Below are positions 52,278 through 60,815 of a stretch of DNA of 64,000 bases, in pieces. A program made the translations under genes and the position numbers. The stretch is from positions 1 through 64,000 of the forward strand of contig CACZDG010000002.1 in assembly GCA_902779865.1 (NCBI GenBank), in the 5' to 3' direction. The number at the start of each line of letters is the position of its first letter. The stretch's first letter is position 1. Origin of the DNA: an uncultured bacterium. GTDB taxonomy: Bacteria; Verrucomicrobiota; Kiritimatiellia; RFP12; UBA1067. The notes under the pieces were generated by a model. That model saw nothing but the letters and a program-made list of their open reading frames with translations, had not been told where the DNA came from and did not search any database.

Positions 52278-53057
52278 TTGCAAACGACCGTACAGATGAC
52301 AGCCGCAAGCGGACGGACGATTTCAGAGTTTCAGCGGTTGATAGAGCACCGGATTAAGTGGTGCAACGAAACGAAAGAGGATGCGGTCGCGGCGATTGCG
52401 ATAACGGCACTGCGGTCAATCAGGGCGGCAACTAGAGTTGCAGACGATAGCAAGCCGCCTCATGTTGAAGTGGCAGTTTGCGGGGAACTCAAATTGTCGT
52501 TTGAGGGGCGGACGAGAAAGCCGTGCTTGCGGACTGCGGGCGGAGTGAAATATGCACTTGCAAAAGGCGAGCGGCTATTGGTTGAAGACCTAACAAAGAA
52601 CGTACAGGTGTTCAAGGCGGCTGATGAATGGAAGGGTAGGACAACTACATACTATATCGTGGCGGCAACGGCTGAAAGAGCGGAGTGGGCTTTGCAACGG
52701 AGAATTGCCGCTAGAATGCGCGCGATGAAGGGGCTTGCGCGAAAGGCATTGTCCGTACTTATGAGTAAAACGTGTACCATCAAGGACGGCTACCAAACCA
52801 ACCAGAACGTGGCGCAAAAGGCAACGGAGCTAACCCGCAAAACGGAAATCAAGAACGGCGAGGAATACAGGCTTGACTTGAACGACCTTTTGGACTATGC
52901 CGTGCTTGCGGTGGAGGGCGGCAACGGCATAGTCGATATGTCTCTAAAGAAAGCTGCTAACAAGGCGGCGAGTGTAATCAATCTCAAGTGCAAAGGCATA
53001 CTCAATTTTGCAAAGCTCGATACTCCATTCCCCGAAGTGTCCAGGCGAAGTAAGTAA
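52278..53057 (+). CDS. Phage head-tail or minor tail protein (gpZ/HK97-gp10-like position)
   Basis: 259 residues, start TTG 52278 immediately after the previous stop (TGAGTTG). EFQRLIEHRIKWCNETKEDA starts with a helix; basic middle RRIAARMRAMKGLARKALSV. Not recognised by motif; the place between connector and tail-terminator genes fits a tail-completion protein. No membrane segment. Confidence 0.5.
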   Translation: MQTTVQMTAASGRTISEFQRLIEHRIKWCNETKEDAVAAIAITALRSIRAATRVADDSKPPHVEVAVCGELKLSFEGRTRKPCLRTAGGVKYALAKGERLLVEDLTKNVQVFKAADEWKGRTTTYYIVAATAERAEWALQRRIAARMRAMKGLARKALSVLMSKTCTIKDGYQTNQNVAQKATELTRKTEIKNGEEYRLDLNDLLDYAVLAVEGGNGIVDMSLKKAANKAASVINLKCKGILNFAKLDTPFPEVSRRSK

Positions 53058-53075
53058 GAGAAGAAGGTAACACGA

Positions 53076-53567
53076 ATGGTAGAGCAAATCCTAGAGAAGA
53101 AAGTGGCGGACACAATAACGGCGGTGCTTGCTGAACACGGCATTGCCGATATTCAGGTCGTTGGCTCTTTGCAACCTACGGCGGTCAATGAATTGAAGGC
53201 GGTAGAGGCGGAATCGGCTCATGGGCTTGTAGTCGTGAAGGCGGCACCTAGGCAGTATTCGTCACCTACCATCCCAACTTGCGAGATTGAGATTGGTGTT
53301 ACCGCCAACATTAGGGCGGATGTGGACTACAACGGGATGACCTACCTTGACGTGGCAAGCAAAATCATGTCCGTTTTGCAGCGGTGGCAGAGGTGCTACG
53401 ATGATACTCACAGTGATTTCACGATTGACGGCGAGATCGATTGCACGGGCTTCCAACTGGATGCGGGCTCGTTCGCATTTGATAGGGCGGATAAAGTCTG
53501 GCAATACTCTCATTCAATGACGATTTTCGGGGTCATTCAAGATTCCGAAGAAACAACCAACAACTAA
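53076..53567 (+). CDS. Tail terminator/minor tail protein (gpU-like position)
   Basis: 163 residues from ATG 53076 (AGAAGGTAA before it). It begins with a helix (ILEKKVADTITAVLAEHGIA), then alternating strands (CEIEIGVTANIRADVD, SHSMTIFGVIQDSEE). The size and fold pattern fit tail-terminator proteins, which cap the tube. It lies just before the tube gene. Confidence 0.55.
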   Translation: MVEQILEKKVADTITAVLAEHGIADIQVVGSLQPTAVNELKAVEAESAHGLVVVKAAPRQYSSPTIPTCEIEIGVTANIRADVDYNGMTYLDVASKIMSVLQRWQRCYDDTHSDFTIDGEIDCTGFQLDAGSFAFDRADKVWQYSHSMTIFGVIQDSEETTNN

Positions 53568-53586
53568 CTAACAAGGAAAACAAACG

Positions 53587-54312
53587 ATGTCCTTCAAATC
53601 GAAACATGACTTCTTCAGCCTGACAACCAACGGTAGCGGCGGGGCAACAGGTCTTGTAATCACCGACTCCAATGAAAACAAGGCCGCAACGACTGTGCAG
53701 GCGCAGAACGAAAAAGGGGACTATGTGGCTTGGGAGGTGTTCGCGGAGACTCTTTCACCCGATTGCAGTTATGCGGTCAAATCAAACGTCACACTTGGCT
53801 CAATCAAGTGCGGCACCGTGATTGCGGGTACGGGTGACTATGCCACTAAGAAATTCACCTTGGGTTCTATCACGATTAACACTGCGGCCGGTTCCGCGCC
53901 TACTGTTTCCGCAAGCGGTGAGGAAATACCCGCTGACACCGTTAGCACGGACTGTACATATACTTTCCCCGCCACTACTCTTTCTGCTTGTCATCATGCG
54001 CAGATACTGTGGGGTGCTTTCTCACTTTCGGGAACAGGATGCTACTTGCAGAGTGCAAACTACACCGCAGGCGGAACTATCAGCCGCGCAACCAAGGACG
54101 GCGAGACAGTTGCATTCGATGTTATAGAAGGTCAGTTGACCGCAAGTGTCACCATTACACAGACGGGGAACACCGCGCCAACATTGACTGCGGGGGAAAA
54201 TTGGACTATCACCGCGCCGCTCACATGCAGCAATCCAGACTCCAATTACCCATCTTGGACGGCGACATTGAGCCGTAATCTAACTCACGACGTACCAGTT
54301 ACAAACTCATAA
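53587..54312 (+). CDS. Major tail (tube) protein, probable
   Basis: 241 residues, beta-rich, Thr/Ser/Gly-heavy. SFKSKHDFFSLTTNGSGGAT; repeated short strands (VIAGTGDYATKKFTLGSITI, TASVTITQTGNTAPTLTAGE). Position before the tape-measure chaperone gene is that of the tube protein. Two cysteine-containing turns (SACHHAQILW, SGTGCYLQ) are unusual for tube proteins. Confidence 0.6.
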   Translation: MSFKSKHDFFSLTTNGSGGATGLVITDSNENKAATTVQAQNEKGDYVAWEVFAETLSPDCSYAVKSNVTLGSIKCGTVIAGTGDYATKKFTLGSITINTAAGSAPTVSASGEEIPADTVSTDCTYTFPATTLSACHHAQILWGAFSLSGTGCYLQSANYTAGGTISRATKDGETVAFDVIEGQLTASVTITQTGNTAPTLTAGENWTITAPLTCSNPDSNYPSWTATLSRNLTHDVPVTNS

Positions 54313-54313
54313 C

Positions 54314-55033
54314 ATGGTTTCAGACCTTGCCATAGAGGACATTGAATCCATCATTCGCGAGGGGGGGACTGTCTCCCCTCGTGATGTAATCCGCCTAAAT
54401 GCCCTTGGGTTGAGAATCACCGATGACCCGAGTTACGAGCTTGCCGCAATGCCGCGAGTGGCAAGCCTTGAAGGTATCGTATTCAAGCAGCCCTGTGTCG
54501 AACAGGATATGTTTCTGGATGAAGCGGCGAGAGTGTACGATGCGGACAAGGCAACCATCCTAGCCTTGGAAGCATACGTGCTTGCGCACGATGATGTTGA
54601 TTGGGCGGAATTGCGCAGTCCAAAGATATTTGCCGTCAAGGTCGGCGGATGGGTCAAGGCTAATCTAGGCAAGGTTACGGCGGCACAACTGCGAAGGACA
54701 ATTGATTATTGTCTCTACGGTGTTGACCCAGACACTGGCGAGATGCCCGTGCTGATGGCGGATGAAAAGGAACAACTTAAGAGCGGCATAGGAACTGATA
54801 AGTCATGGGCGCTTGGTAAGTTTCTTCATGCCGCTTCTCTCGGCATTGATTCCGTTGCGGCACTTAGGGCGACATCCCCGCAGTTGTCCGCGATGATAGA
54901 ACGAGCTTACCTAATTAACAAGATACCTCTTAGCGACAAGGATAAGGCGGCCACGGCGGAGTATTACATGACGTTGGAAGACGTGCGCAAGAGGGCATTC
55001 CCGCAGAAGGAAGAGGCAAGCAATGGTGGATAA
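54314..55033 (+). CDS. Phage protein in tail-assembly-chaperone position
   Basis: 239 residues, one base after the tube gene. Helical, acidic (DEAARVYDADKATILALEAY; SPKIFAVKVGGWVKANL), with no membrane segment. It overlaps the tape-measure start by 11 bases. Gene order suggests the tape-measure chaperone, but no frameshift product is apparent here; the family was not recognised. Confidence 0.5.
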   Translation: MVSDLAIEDIESIIREGGTVSPRDVIRLNALGLRITDDPSYELAAMPRVASLEGIVFKQPCVEQDMFLDEAARVYDADKATILALEAYVLAHDDVDWAELRSPKIFAVKVGGWVKANLGKVTAAQLRRTIDYCLYGVDPDTGEMPVLMADEKEQLKSGIGTDKSWALGKFLHAASLGIDSVAALRATSPQLSAMIERAYLINKIPLSDKDKAATAEYYMTLEDVRKRAFPQKEEASNGG

Positions 55034-56828
55034 CCACATTAACATTTCAATCGGCTCTTCCTTCAATGCGGAGGGCTTCAATAAACTTTCGCAGGCCGCT
55101 GGCGACGTAACTAAGACTGTCGGCAAGGTCAGTAATTCCATTGGCCAAATCGGCGGCGCAATCGGCGGATTGGATGGCACGGTAGGCAAAGTAACTGGCG
55201 CAGTCAGCAATCTCTTTCAATCGTTTGCGATGGCGGGGCCGCTTGGTCTTGCAATCGCAGGTGTTACCGCAGTTGTAGGATGGTTGGGCAAACTGAAGAA
55301 AGAGGCGGAAGAATCAAAGGCGAAGTTAGAACAGATGGCGCAAGCGGCTGAAAAGGCGCGCCTGGAAAAGGCATTTAGGGATGCGCAGGAATCAGTTGCA
55401 CGGGCGAACTCCGCGCTAGAAGAACACCTCAAGAAATTGAAAGAAGCAGAGGCGGCGGCAGAACGTCTATCCAAAGCCGAAAAGGCGGTTGCGGATGCAA
55501 ACGAGCGGCTAGGAAAATCGCAAGGAAACCTGGAACTTGCCAACTTGCAAAGCGAAATCCAGCAACGGGTGCAAGCAAACAGTTGGAGTCCGTCGCAAAA
55601 ACAGATTGAGCAGGCAAAAGGTAATGTTGAACTGCAACAGTTGCAAAATGCGCAGGCATTGGAGGCGGCAAGGAAAGAGGTTGAAAAGGCGCGGGAGCAA
55701 CTGCAAGATGCTACTCGCTCGCTCAATAACCTAGAACGTGCAAAGAGCATAGTCCAAGCGGAGATAGACGAAATCGAGGGTACGTTGTCAAATGCCGTCC
55801 AAGGGCAGAAGGAAGAACTTGCAAAACTCAAAGCGGCTGAATCAGCGGCGGCAGAGAACTATAGTTATTTGGCGCGGACTGTAGGCGACGAGAAGGCGGA
55901 AACAGTCAAGGCAAAGGAACAATTGGTTGCGGCACGGGCGGCGAGAGAGCAGGCGGAAACACGGATTGCGCAGACTGAAGAAGCGGCAAGCGCGAAACTG
56001 GTTGCCGCGCAAAAACAACTATCTGAAATCAAATTGAAGCTTGCGGAAACAAGCGCGGCGGAAGATGTCGCCACACGTAACGTAGAGACCGCAAGTACCA
56101 ACCTTGAGACGGCGCGGGTTGAAGCGGCAACCGCCGAAAGGCAGGCGCAACAGCAACTTAAAGAGCTGCAAGAGGCAACTGATAAAGAGGCACGGGCACG
56201 ACTGGAAGCGGCAGAAGCGGAGAAGAAGGCGAAGGAACTCAAGGCGGAAGCGGACTCCAAAATCCGCGACGCCGAACTCAATGCGGCCAAACAGATAAAC
56301 GGGATTGACGGGCAGATTGCCAAGCTCAAGACCGCAATACTGAATGCGGAACTTGCAATGCAGAATGCCGCAAACGGTGTTGCCTGGGCGAACCAACACA
56401 ACTGGGGCGGCTGGGGCCACCAAGAATTCAACCCTGACAACTTTGACGATTTTAGAAGGGCGAACCGCTTTGGTGACCGTGCCAACCGCGATGCGAATTC
56501 CCGCAAGCCTGGCGCAAATCGCAAAGCAGGATGGGAGCGGCGCGAAGAAGAACTCGCCAAGCGCCTAGGCTTGAGCAAGAACGAGTGGGACAATTTGACG
56601 GACAAAGAATTTGAGGATTGGCTTACCGGTAAGCAAGGTCGCAAGCTAAGAAACGACGAAAAGAATTGGCTGCGCGACAAGCGCGACTGGGACAATCAGC
56701 AAAACAAAGGGAACAATCAGAATCAGCTTGAGAGGTTGCAGCAACAAAGACAGTTGATACTGCAGAATTTGCAGACAACAGTTAGGGATATTAAGACTAA
56801 TCTAGACCGAGCCTTGACGATTAAGTGA
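55023..56828 (+). CDS. Tape measure protein
   Basis: 601 residues, short for a tape measure. MVDNHINISIGSSFNAEGFN then Gly/Val helices with a hydrophobic segment at 67-90 (SFAMAGPLGLAIAGVTAVVG), then ~320 residues of near-perfect coiled coil rich in Ala/Glu/Lys (AEAAAERLSKAEKAVADANE), and a C-terminal part rich in Trp/Asn/Arg (WDNLTDKEFEDWLTGKQGRK). The length predicts a short tail (roughly 85-90 nm by the 1.5 Angstrom per residue rule, inference). Confidence 0.75.
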   Translation: MVDNHINISIGSSFNAEGFNKLSQAAGDVTKTVGKVSNSIGQIGGAIGGLDGTVGKVTGAVSNLFQSFAMAGPLGLAIAGVTAVVGWLGKLKKEAEESKAKLEQMAQAAEKARLEKAFRDAQESVARANSALEEHLKKLKEAEAAAERLSKAEKAVADANERLGKSQGNLELANLQSEIQQRVQANSWSPSQKQIEQAKGNVELQQLQNAQALEAARKEVEKAREQLQDATRSLNNLERAKSIVQAEIDEIEGTLSNAVQGQKEELAKLKAAESAAAENYSYLARTVGDEKAETVKAKEQLVAARAAREQAETRIAQTEEAASAKLVAAQKQLSEIKLKLAETSAAEDVATRNVETASTNLETARVEAATAERQAQQQLKELQEATDKEARARLEAAEAEKKAKELKAEADSKIRDAELNAAKQINGIDGQIAKLKTAILNAELAMQNAANGVAWANQHNWGGWGHQEFNPDNFDDFRRANRFGDRANRDANSRKPGANRKAGWERREEELAKRLGLSKNEWDNLTDKEFEDWLTGKQGRKLRNDEKNWLRDKRDWDNQQNKGNNQNQLERLQQQRQLILQNLQTTVRDIKTNLDRALTIK

Positions 56829-56833
56829 GGTGC

Positions 56834-57322
56834 ATGATGGCGGCGAGGAATCTTTTTGACACATACGGCGATGCAAACAAACAGATTATAGAGGGCAAGA
56901 CCCAGACGATTACTTGTACCCCTTGTGGCGACCCGCAGTATGCCGTGTGGCATAGCACCGAAGGGGGCTGGGAGGTCGGCTGGAAAACATGGTACAAGGC
57001 GACCTGTGTGTCAAGTGCTGCTTATAATTATGTGGGCATGACAAGAACAGCCGCAGAGGCCTGCGCCGCCGCGATGGACACTAAGTTTCGGCGGCAGAAA
57101 CTGGCTTGGGAATTCCGCGAATATACGGAGAACAATCAAAAGTGGGTCGGATGGGTACAGATGCCCAACACGGTGCCCGTGCTCGATTCCGACATAAGGG
57201 TTATCCACGATTCGGGCGCGATGTATCATGTTGAGATTGAGGTGCATTGTACGGACGAGAAATATACGTTGACCCCTGCGACTGTTACATTCTCGTACCC
57301 ACCCTGCATGGCTGATATTTAA
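56834..57322 (+). CDS. Phage tail-associated protein, unrecognised
   Basis: 162 residues from ATG 56834 (ATG 56837 and GTG 56825 are alternatives; GAGGTG is at 56828). Contains CTPCGDPQYAVWHSTEGGWE and WVGWVQMPNTVPVLDSD. No membrane segment. Placed between tape measure and tip genes. Confidence 0.5.
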   Translation: MMAARNLFDTYGDANKQIIEGKTQTITCTPCGDPQYAVWHSTEGGWEVGWKTWYKATCVSSAAYNYVGMTRTAAEACAAAMDTKFRRQKLAWEFREYTENNQKWVGWVQMPNTVPVLDSDIRVIHDSGAMYHVEIEVHCTDEKYTLTPATVTFSYPPCMADI

Positions 57323-57333
57323 GGAGGCGCAGC

Positions 57334-57870
57334 TTGAAGACTACAACCCTCAGAAAAGGAAAAGCCATAGGTGCGCACCGCGGATTTGCTGACACCTTCA
57401 ACTGGGTCGTGCGCTGCCTTAAGAATCTCAAAGGAGGGCAAGGGTGCAACGTCAACTGGGTTGCCGATGACACCCCAGTTATCGACGTTGACATGTACGA
57501 GTGCGGCAACGTTTATAACGAGGGCGGCGGCGGCGAGACTCTTCCCAGGGCTTTTGACCCAGTGTACGAAGATGGAGTAATCTCCGCTTGCGACAACTGC
57601 ATTTTCGCGGCGGGGCGAGTGTTCATAAACGGCGGCACACTTACGATATCAGCGACATCAAGCAGCACAGGGTATCTCGTTTTGACACTCACACATCCCG
57701 CCGATGCGCAGTCACATTGGTCGGCAAGAAGTGCTTCGTTGGGGATTGAGCAGTATATTCCGTCTAACGAGACTTCTGGATCGGTTACGAAAATACCGCT
57801 GTATCACATAACCAACGGAGTCGTGGATATAGACCTTCGAAGCATTCCAACGGCGGTGCTCGCACAATGA
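57334..57870 (+). CDS. Phage tail tip protein, unrecognised
   Basis: 178 residues. Start TTG 57334 is fixed by AAGGAGG at 57321-57327. It begins MKTTTLRKGKAIGAHRGFAD and has Gly-rich VYNEGGGGETLPRAF and a beta-rich end (GTLTISATSSSTGYLVLTLT). Overlaps the next gene by ATGA. Confidence 0.5.
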   Translation: MKTTTLRKGKAIGAHRGFADTFNWVVRCLKNLKGGQGCNVNWVADDTPVIDVDMYECGNVYNEGGGGETLPRAFDPVYEDGVISACDNCIFAAGRVFINGGTLTISATSSSTGYLVLTLTHPADAQSHWSARSASLGIEQYIPSNETSGSVTKIPLYHITNGVVDIDLRSIPTAVLAQ

Positions 57871-58922
57871 TTGATACAGCGACAGATTATCAGTATGTCA
57901 CCCCCGTAGGTCAAATCAACGGAGGGATTTTGCCCGCGAGGGACGTTGCCGCCGATGGCTCATCTTCCGTTATCCGAGCCGAGGATTTGTGTTTTGCGAC
58001 AGAGGCTGTGTACGAAAGACTTGCTATCAGCAAGGATTCTACGTCGCGAGATTTGCCCGTGCCGACACTTCCACTCTACCAACTCGACTGGGACTCGATA
58101 TGGTATAACCTCTCCTATTGCCTATTCCACGGGTCCGACAGCATGACTAGCAGGCCAAGCAGTGGACTATTGGCCACGGCGATTGCCCAGAATGCAGTTT
58201 TCGCAGAAGGCGATTATGCCGAACTGGTTGACCATTTGCACGATTACTACCCCGGCTCCGTGCTTGAATCACACTACCATGCCTATCCCAAAATGGGTTT
58301 TGCATGGGATAACGATTACGTTCGCGGATTTTACTACGATCTGGAGATGAGCGACAGAGTTTGCTTTATTAGCGGATGGCCGATAACGGGGACGTTGACG
58401 ACGACGAAGCACGACGAAGATAGTACTACGACAACATCAGATAGTTACTATGGACTGAGTGACGGCAAAGCGCAATTCCGCTATACCCCACGAACTGGGT
58501 CAAAGAGCGGGTACAAGCGAGTATATACAGGAGTCACGACAGGTTCGTTGACCTTCAATTTGCCGTTATCGGACAAGGCGGCCACAGCGGAACTCGTCTG
58601 GGTCGAATCAATCACGGGAAATTACCATTCGGAGAAGCCAGATGCCCAAACTATCAGAAGTTACCGCACAAGACGAGTTGATTTGGCGTGGAATTCTGCT
58701 GGTGTAGTCAATATCCCATCGGATGTTTACGTCCACACGGAGAATCAGTTGGATGCCATAGCCGCAGACATGGGCTTGGCCTTTCCGATTGCGATAACAA
58801 GTACAGATTATGCTGACATTCCGGGGTCGCTGCTTGTGCAGACCCGAGGGGCATGGTTGATTGTGAGGTACGATTTCAGAACGGAGATAAGGTCGCTAAA
58901 CTGGCAATGGCAACCGAGTTGA
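57867..58922 (+). CDS. Phage tail tip/structural protein, unrecognised
   Basis: 351 residues, ATGA-coupled to the gene before. Rich in Tyr/Asp/Ser (DHLHDYYPGSVLESHYHAYP) with beta pattern RYTPRTGSKSGYKRVYTGVT. No known motif. Followed by the AGTAAGTAATA sequence and 58 bases of non-coding DNA. Confidence 0.5.
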   Translation: MIDTATDYQYVTPVGQINGGILPARDVAADGSSSVIRAEDLCFATEAVYERLAISKDSTSRDLPVPTLPLYQLDWDSIWYNLSYCLFHGSDSMTSRPSSGLLATAIAQNAVFAEGDYAELVDHLHDYYPGSVLESHYHAYPKMGFAWDNDYVRGFYYDLEMSDRVCFISGWPITGTLTTTKHDEDSTTTTSDSYYGLSDGKAQFRYTPRTGSKSGYKRVYTGVTTGSLTFNLPLSDKAATAELVWVESITGNYHSEKPDAQTIRSYRTRRVDLAWNSAGVVNIPSDVYVHTENQLDAIAADMGLAFPIAITSTDYADIPGSLLVQTRGAWLIVRYDFRTEIRSLNWQWQPS

Positions 58923-58980
58923 AGTAAGTAATATCAAACCTAAGCCGTTCCTACGGGCGGCGAAAATGGAGTAAGAAACG

Positions 58981-60246
58981 ATGATTGGAACTATTGATAT
59001 ACGATGCCATGCGGCGCAACCGCAAATGCCCTTGCCGCCTGTGTTCTCATTTCGTGGCAGTCCGTCAAGTTTGCGGATATTGGATGTTCCCCGCAGAATA
59101 GGAACTTGGGATATCACGGCGGTCAAGGTTGCTGCGACCTATCCAGATAATGCCATCAAAGTGCAAGATGCGGTGCGCACGGGCAATGTTTGGGTCGCCA
59201 CTTTTGCGGGTTGCGATGTTTCGGGGCAGACGGCTAACGGGCTACAGATAATCGCGGACGGCATAGACGAAAACGGCGAACCCGTCACGGGTTACGTGCT
59301 AGGTTGCGGCGACCTGTACATCCTAGAGAGGGATGCAGACATTGAGGCCGCCATTGAAAAACTGTATGTGCGGTACGTTGATGAAGTCCCAGAACATCCC
59401 GTTGCGGGAGACCTGACAATCAATAATGGCATAGTAATTCTTTACGATGGTGCTAATTGGATCAGACTTGACGGAGCGGATGATAAGGTGGACAAGGCAG
59501 CATTTGAAACTTTCAATGAATGCGAACTATCGGACGTAGCAACTCAAAGAGAGGTGAGGGAGACGGTGCAGACAATTCTGGGTAAGTTGAGGAGCCTTGC
59601 GACGTGCATTGCGGCGATGACCGCCTTGTGCTCGTTCGCGATTGACGATAGTACTGCATGGGAGGACGTGCCGCCTACGTCCGTCGTTAGCCGTGTGGTA
59701 GCGCAGTTTGCGCCCGCGCCGGGTGATTATGCGACCGTCTCAAATCGTGCTATGAATGCCGATGGCAATTTTCTCGCAGTTGATGGGCCGTTTTTCTGGA
59801 GTGCGGAAAAGATGATCACCTTAACAAATGGTGGACTAACACTGGATAATACGGGCACTCTCGGCGGGATACTCGACATAACCTATGACTCAGTTTCCAT
59901 TGTCGATAACGGTGAAACGACATCGGCTGCATGGGCAGATGTAATTGCCGCCGCCAACGATACGTCCGCGCCGTCCGCGCCCGAAGTCACTGCGGCCCTG
60001 CGGTGGAAAGCGGATGGCACTGCCTGTGTGGTGTCCGTTGCCTCTGGTGGCACGTTGACCGCAGATATGGCGACATGGACTGAAGGGCAATGTGTGATGT
60101 GTACTATCACTCTTGCAAGTGGCGCGACCGTGGCAAACAACATCCAGCTCCTAGGCTATTCGCCGTGGCCTACAGATTGCACGTTTGCCGCCTGCGCATA
60201 TCGCATGGGCAATACCGTGTATGTTGTTCCGTCAACGACTCTCTAA
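58981..60246 (+). CDS. Phage tail fibre or receptor-binding protein, probable
   Basis: 421 residues. An N-terminal baseplate-like domain (VFSFRGSPSSLRILDVPRRI) is followed by a helical linker (DDKVDKAAFETFNECELSD, REVRETVQTILGKLRSLATC) and a C-terminal beta-rich head (GGLTLDNTGTLGGILDITYD). This three-part layout fits a trimeric appendage. Not assigned to a family. Confidence 0.55.
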   Translation: MIGTIDIRCHAAQPQMPLPPVFSFRGSPSSLRILDVPRRIGTWDITAVKVAATYPDNAIKVQDAVRTGNVWVATFAGCDVSGQTANGLQIIADGIDENGEPVTGYVLGCGDLYILERDADIEAAIEKLYVRYVDEVPEHPVAGDLTINNGIVILYDGANWIRLDGADDKVDKAAFETFNECELSDVATQREVRETVQTILGKLRSLATCIAAMTALCSFAIDDSTAWEDVPPTSVVSRVVAQFAPAPGDYATVSNRAMNADGNFLAVDGPFFWSAEKMITLTNGGLTLDNTGTLGGILDITYDSVSIVDNGETTSAAWADVIAAANDTSAPSAPEVTAALRWKADGTACVVSVASGGTLTADMATWTEGQCVMCTITLASGATVANNIQLLGYSPWPTDCTFAACAYRMGNTVYVVPSTTL

Positions 60247-60257
60247 GGAGATAACAG

Positions 60258-60800
60258 ATGAAGAAACTATTTGCACTCTTGATACTAGCCGCAACCGCCT
60301 TAATGGCGGATTCGTTCCTGTTCTCACAGGACGGAGTGAAACAGGGAAGCGGATTGAGGGAATTGCCTTCTCAAGGAGTCAATCTCAAGACGGGTGCTGT
60401 CGTGGTGGGGCTTCATGCACTTACAGACGAACAACGGATGGAGTGCGGATGGTACAGATGGGAGAACAACCCCAGACCCGATACCAATCACTACTGGCGA
60501 TGCACTAACTATATTTTCACGGCAACGGGCACGGCGAGGTCGGTGTGGACACAGTACACCCCGCGCCCGCGCGCTCTCAAATATTCCAAGTTATCAATTC
60601 TGGAGAAGTTAGCGGAGATGGGGAAATGGGCGGATGTGAAAGCGCTCCTAGAATCTGAAGGGTATATCGACTATTGGAATGCCTGCACCTATATCGCGGC
60701 GGACAATCCGCGCTTCCTTAGTATGAAACCCGCGATTGCGGCGGCTCTTGGAATCAGCGAAAAGCAGTTAGATGAAATCCTTGCGGGATGCCTGTACTAA
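60258..60800 (+). CDS. Signal-peptide-bearing phage protein with tail-appendage-like C-terminus
   Basis: 180 residues. AAGGAGATAACAG precedes ATG 60258. It has a signal peptide (MKKLFALLILAATALMADSF), then a soluble part with MECGWYRWENNPRPDTNHYW. The C-terminus LKYSKLSILEKLAEMGKWAD ... AAALGISEKQLDEILAGC resembles a helical domain seen in many gut-phage tail-side proteins. A signal peptide is unusual for virion parts, so it may act in the host envelope. Confidence 0.6.
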   Translation: MKKLFALLILAATALMADSFLFSQDGVKQGSGLRELPSQGVNLKTGAVVVGLHALTDEQRMECGWYRWENNPRPDTNHYWRCTNYIFTATGTARSVWTQYTPRPRALKYSKLSILEKLAEMGKWADVKALLESEGYIDYWNACTYIAADNPRFLSMKPAIAAALGISEKQLDEILAGCLY

Positions 60801-60815
60801 TGGCGAGGTGACGGC

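Noticed and set aside
55217..55831. Ser/Cys-rich frame opposite the tape measure gene
   Set aside because: It is the complement of Ala/Glu/Lys coiled-coil codons, a standard shadow.
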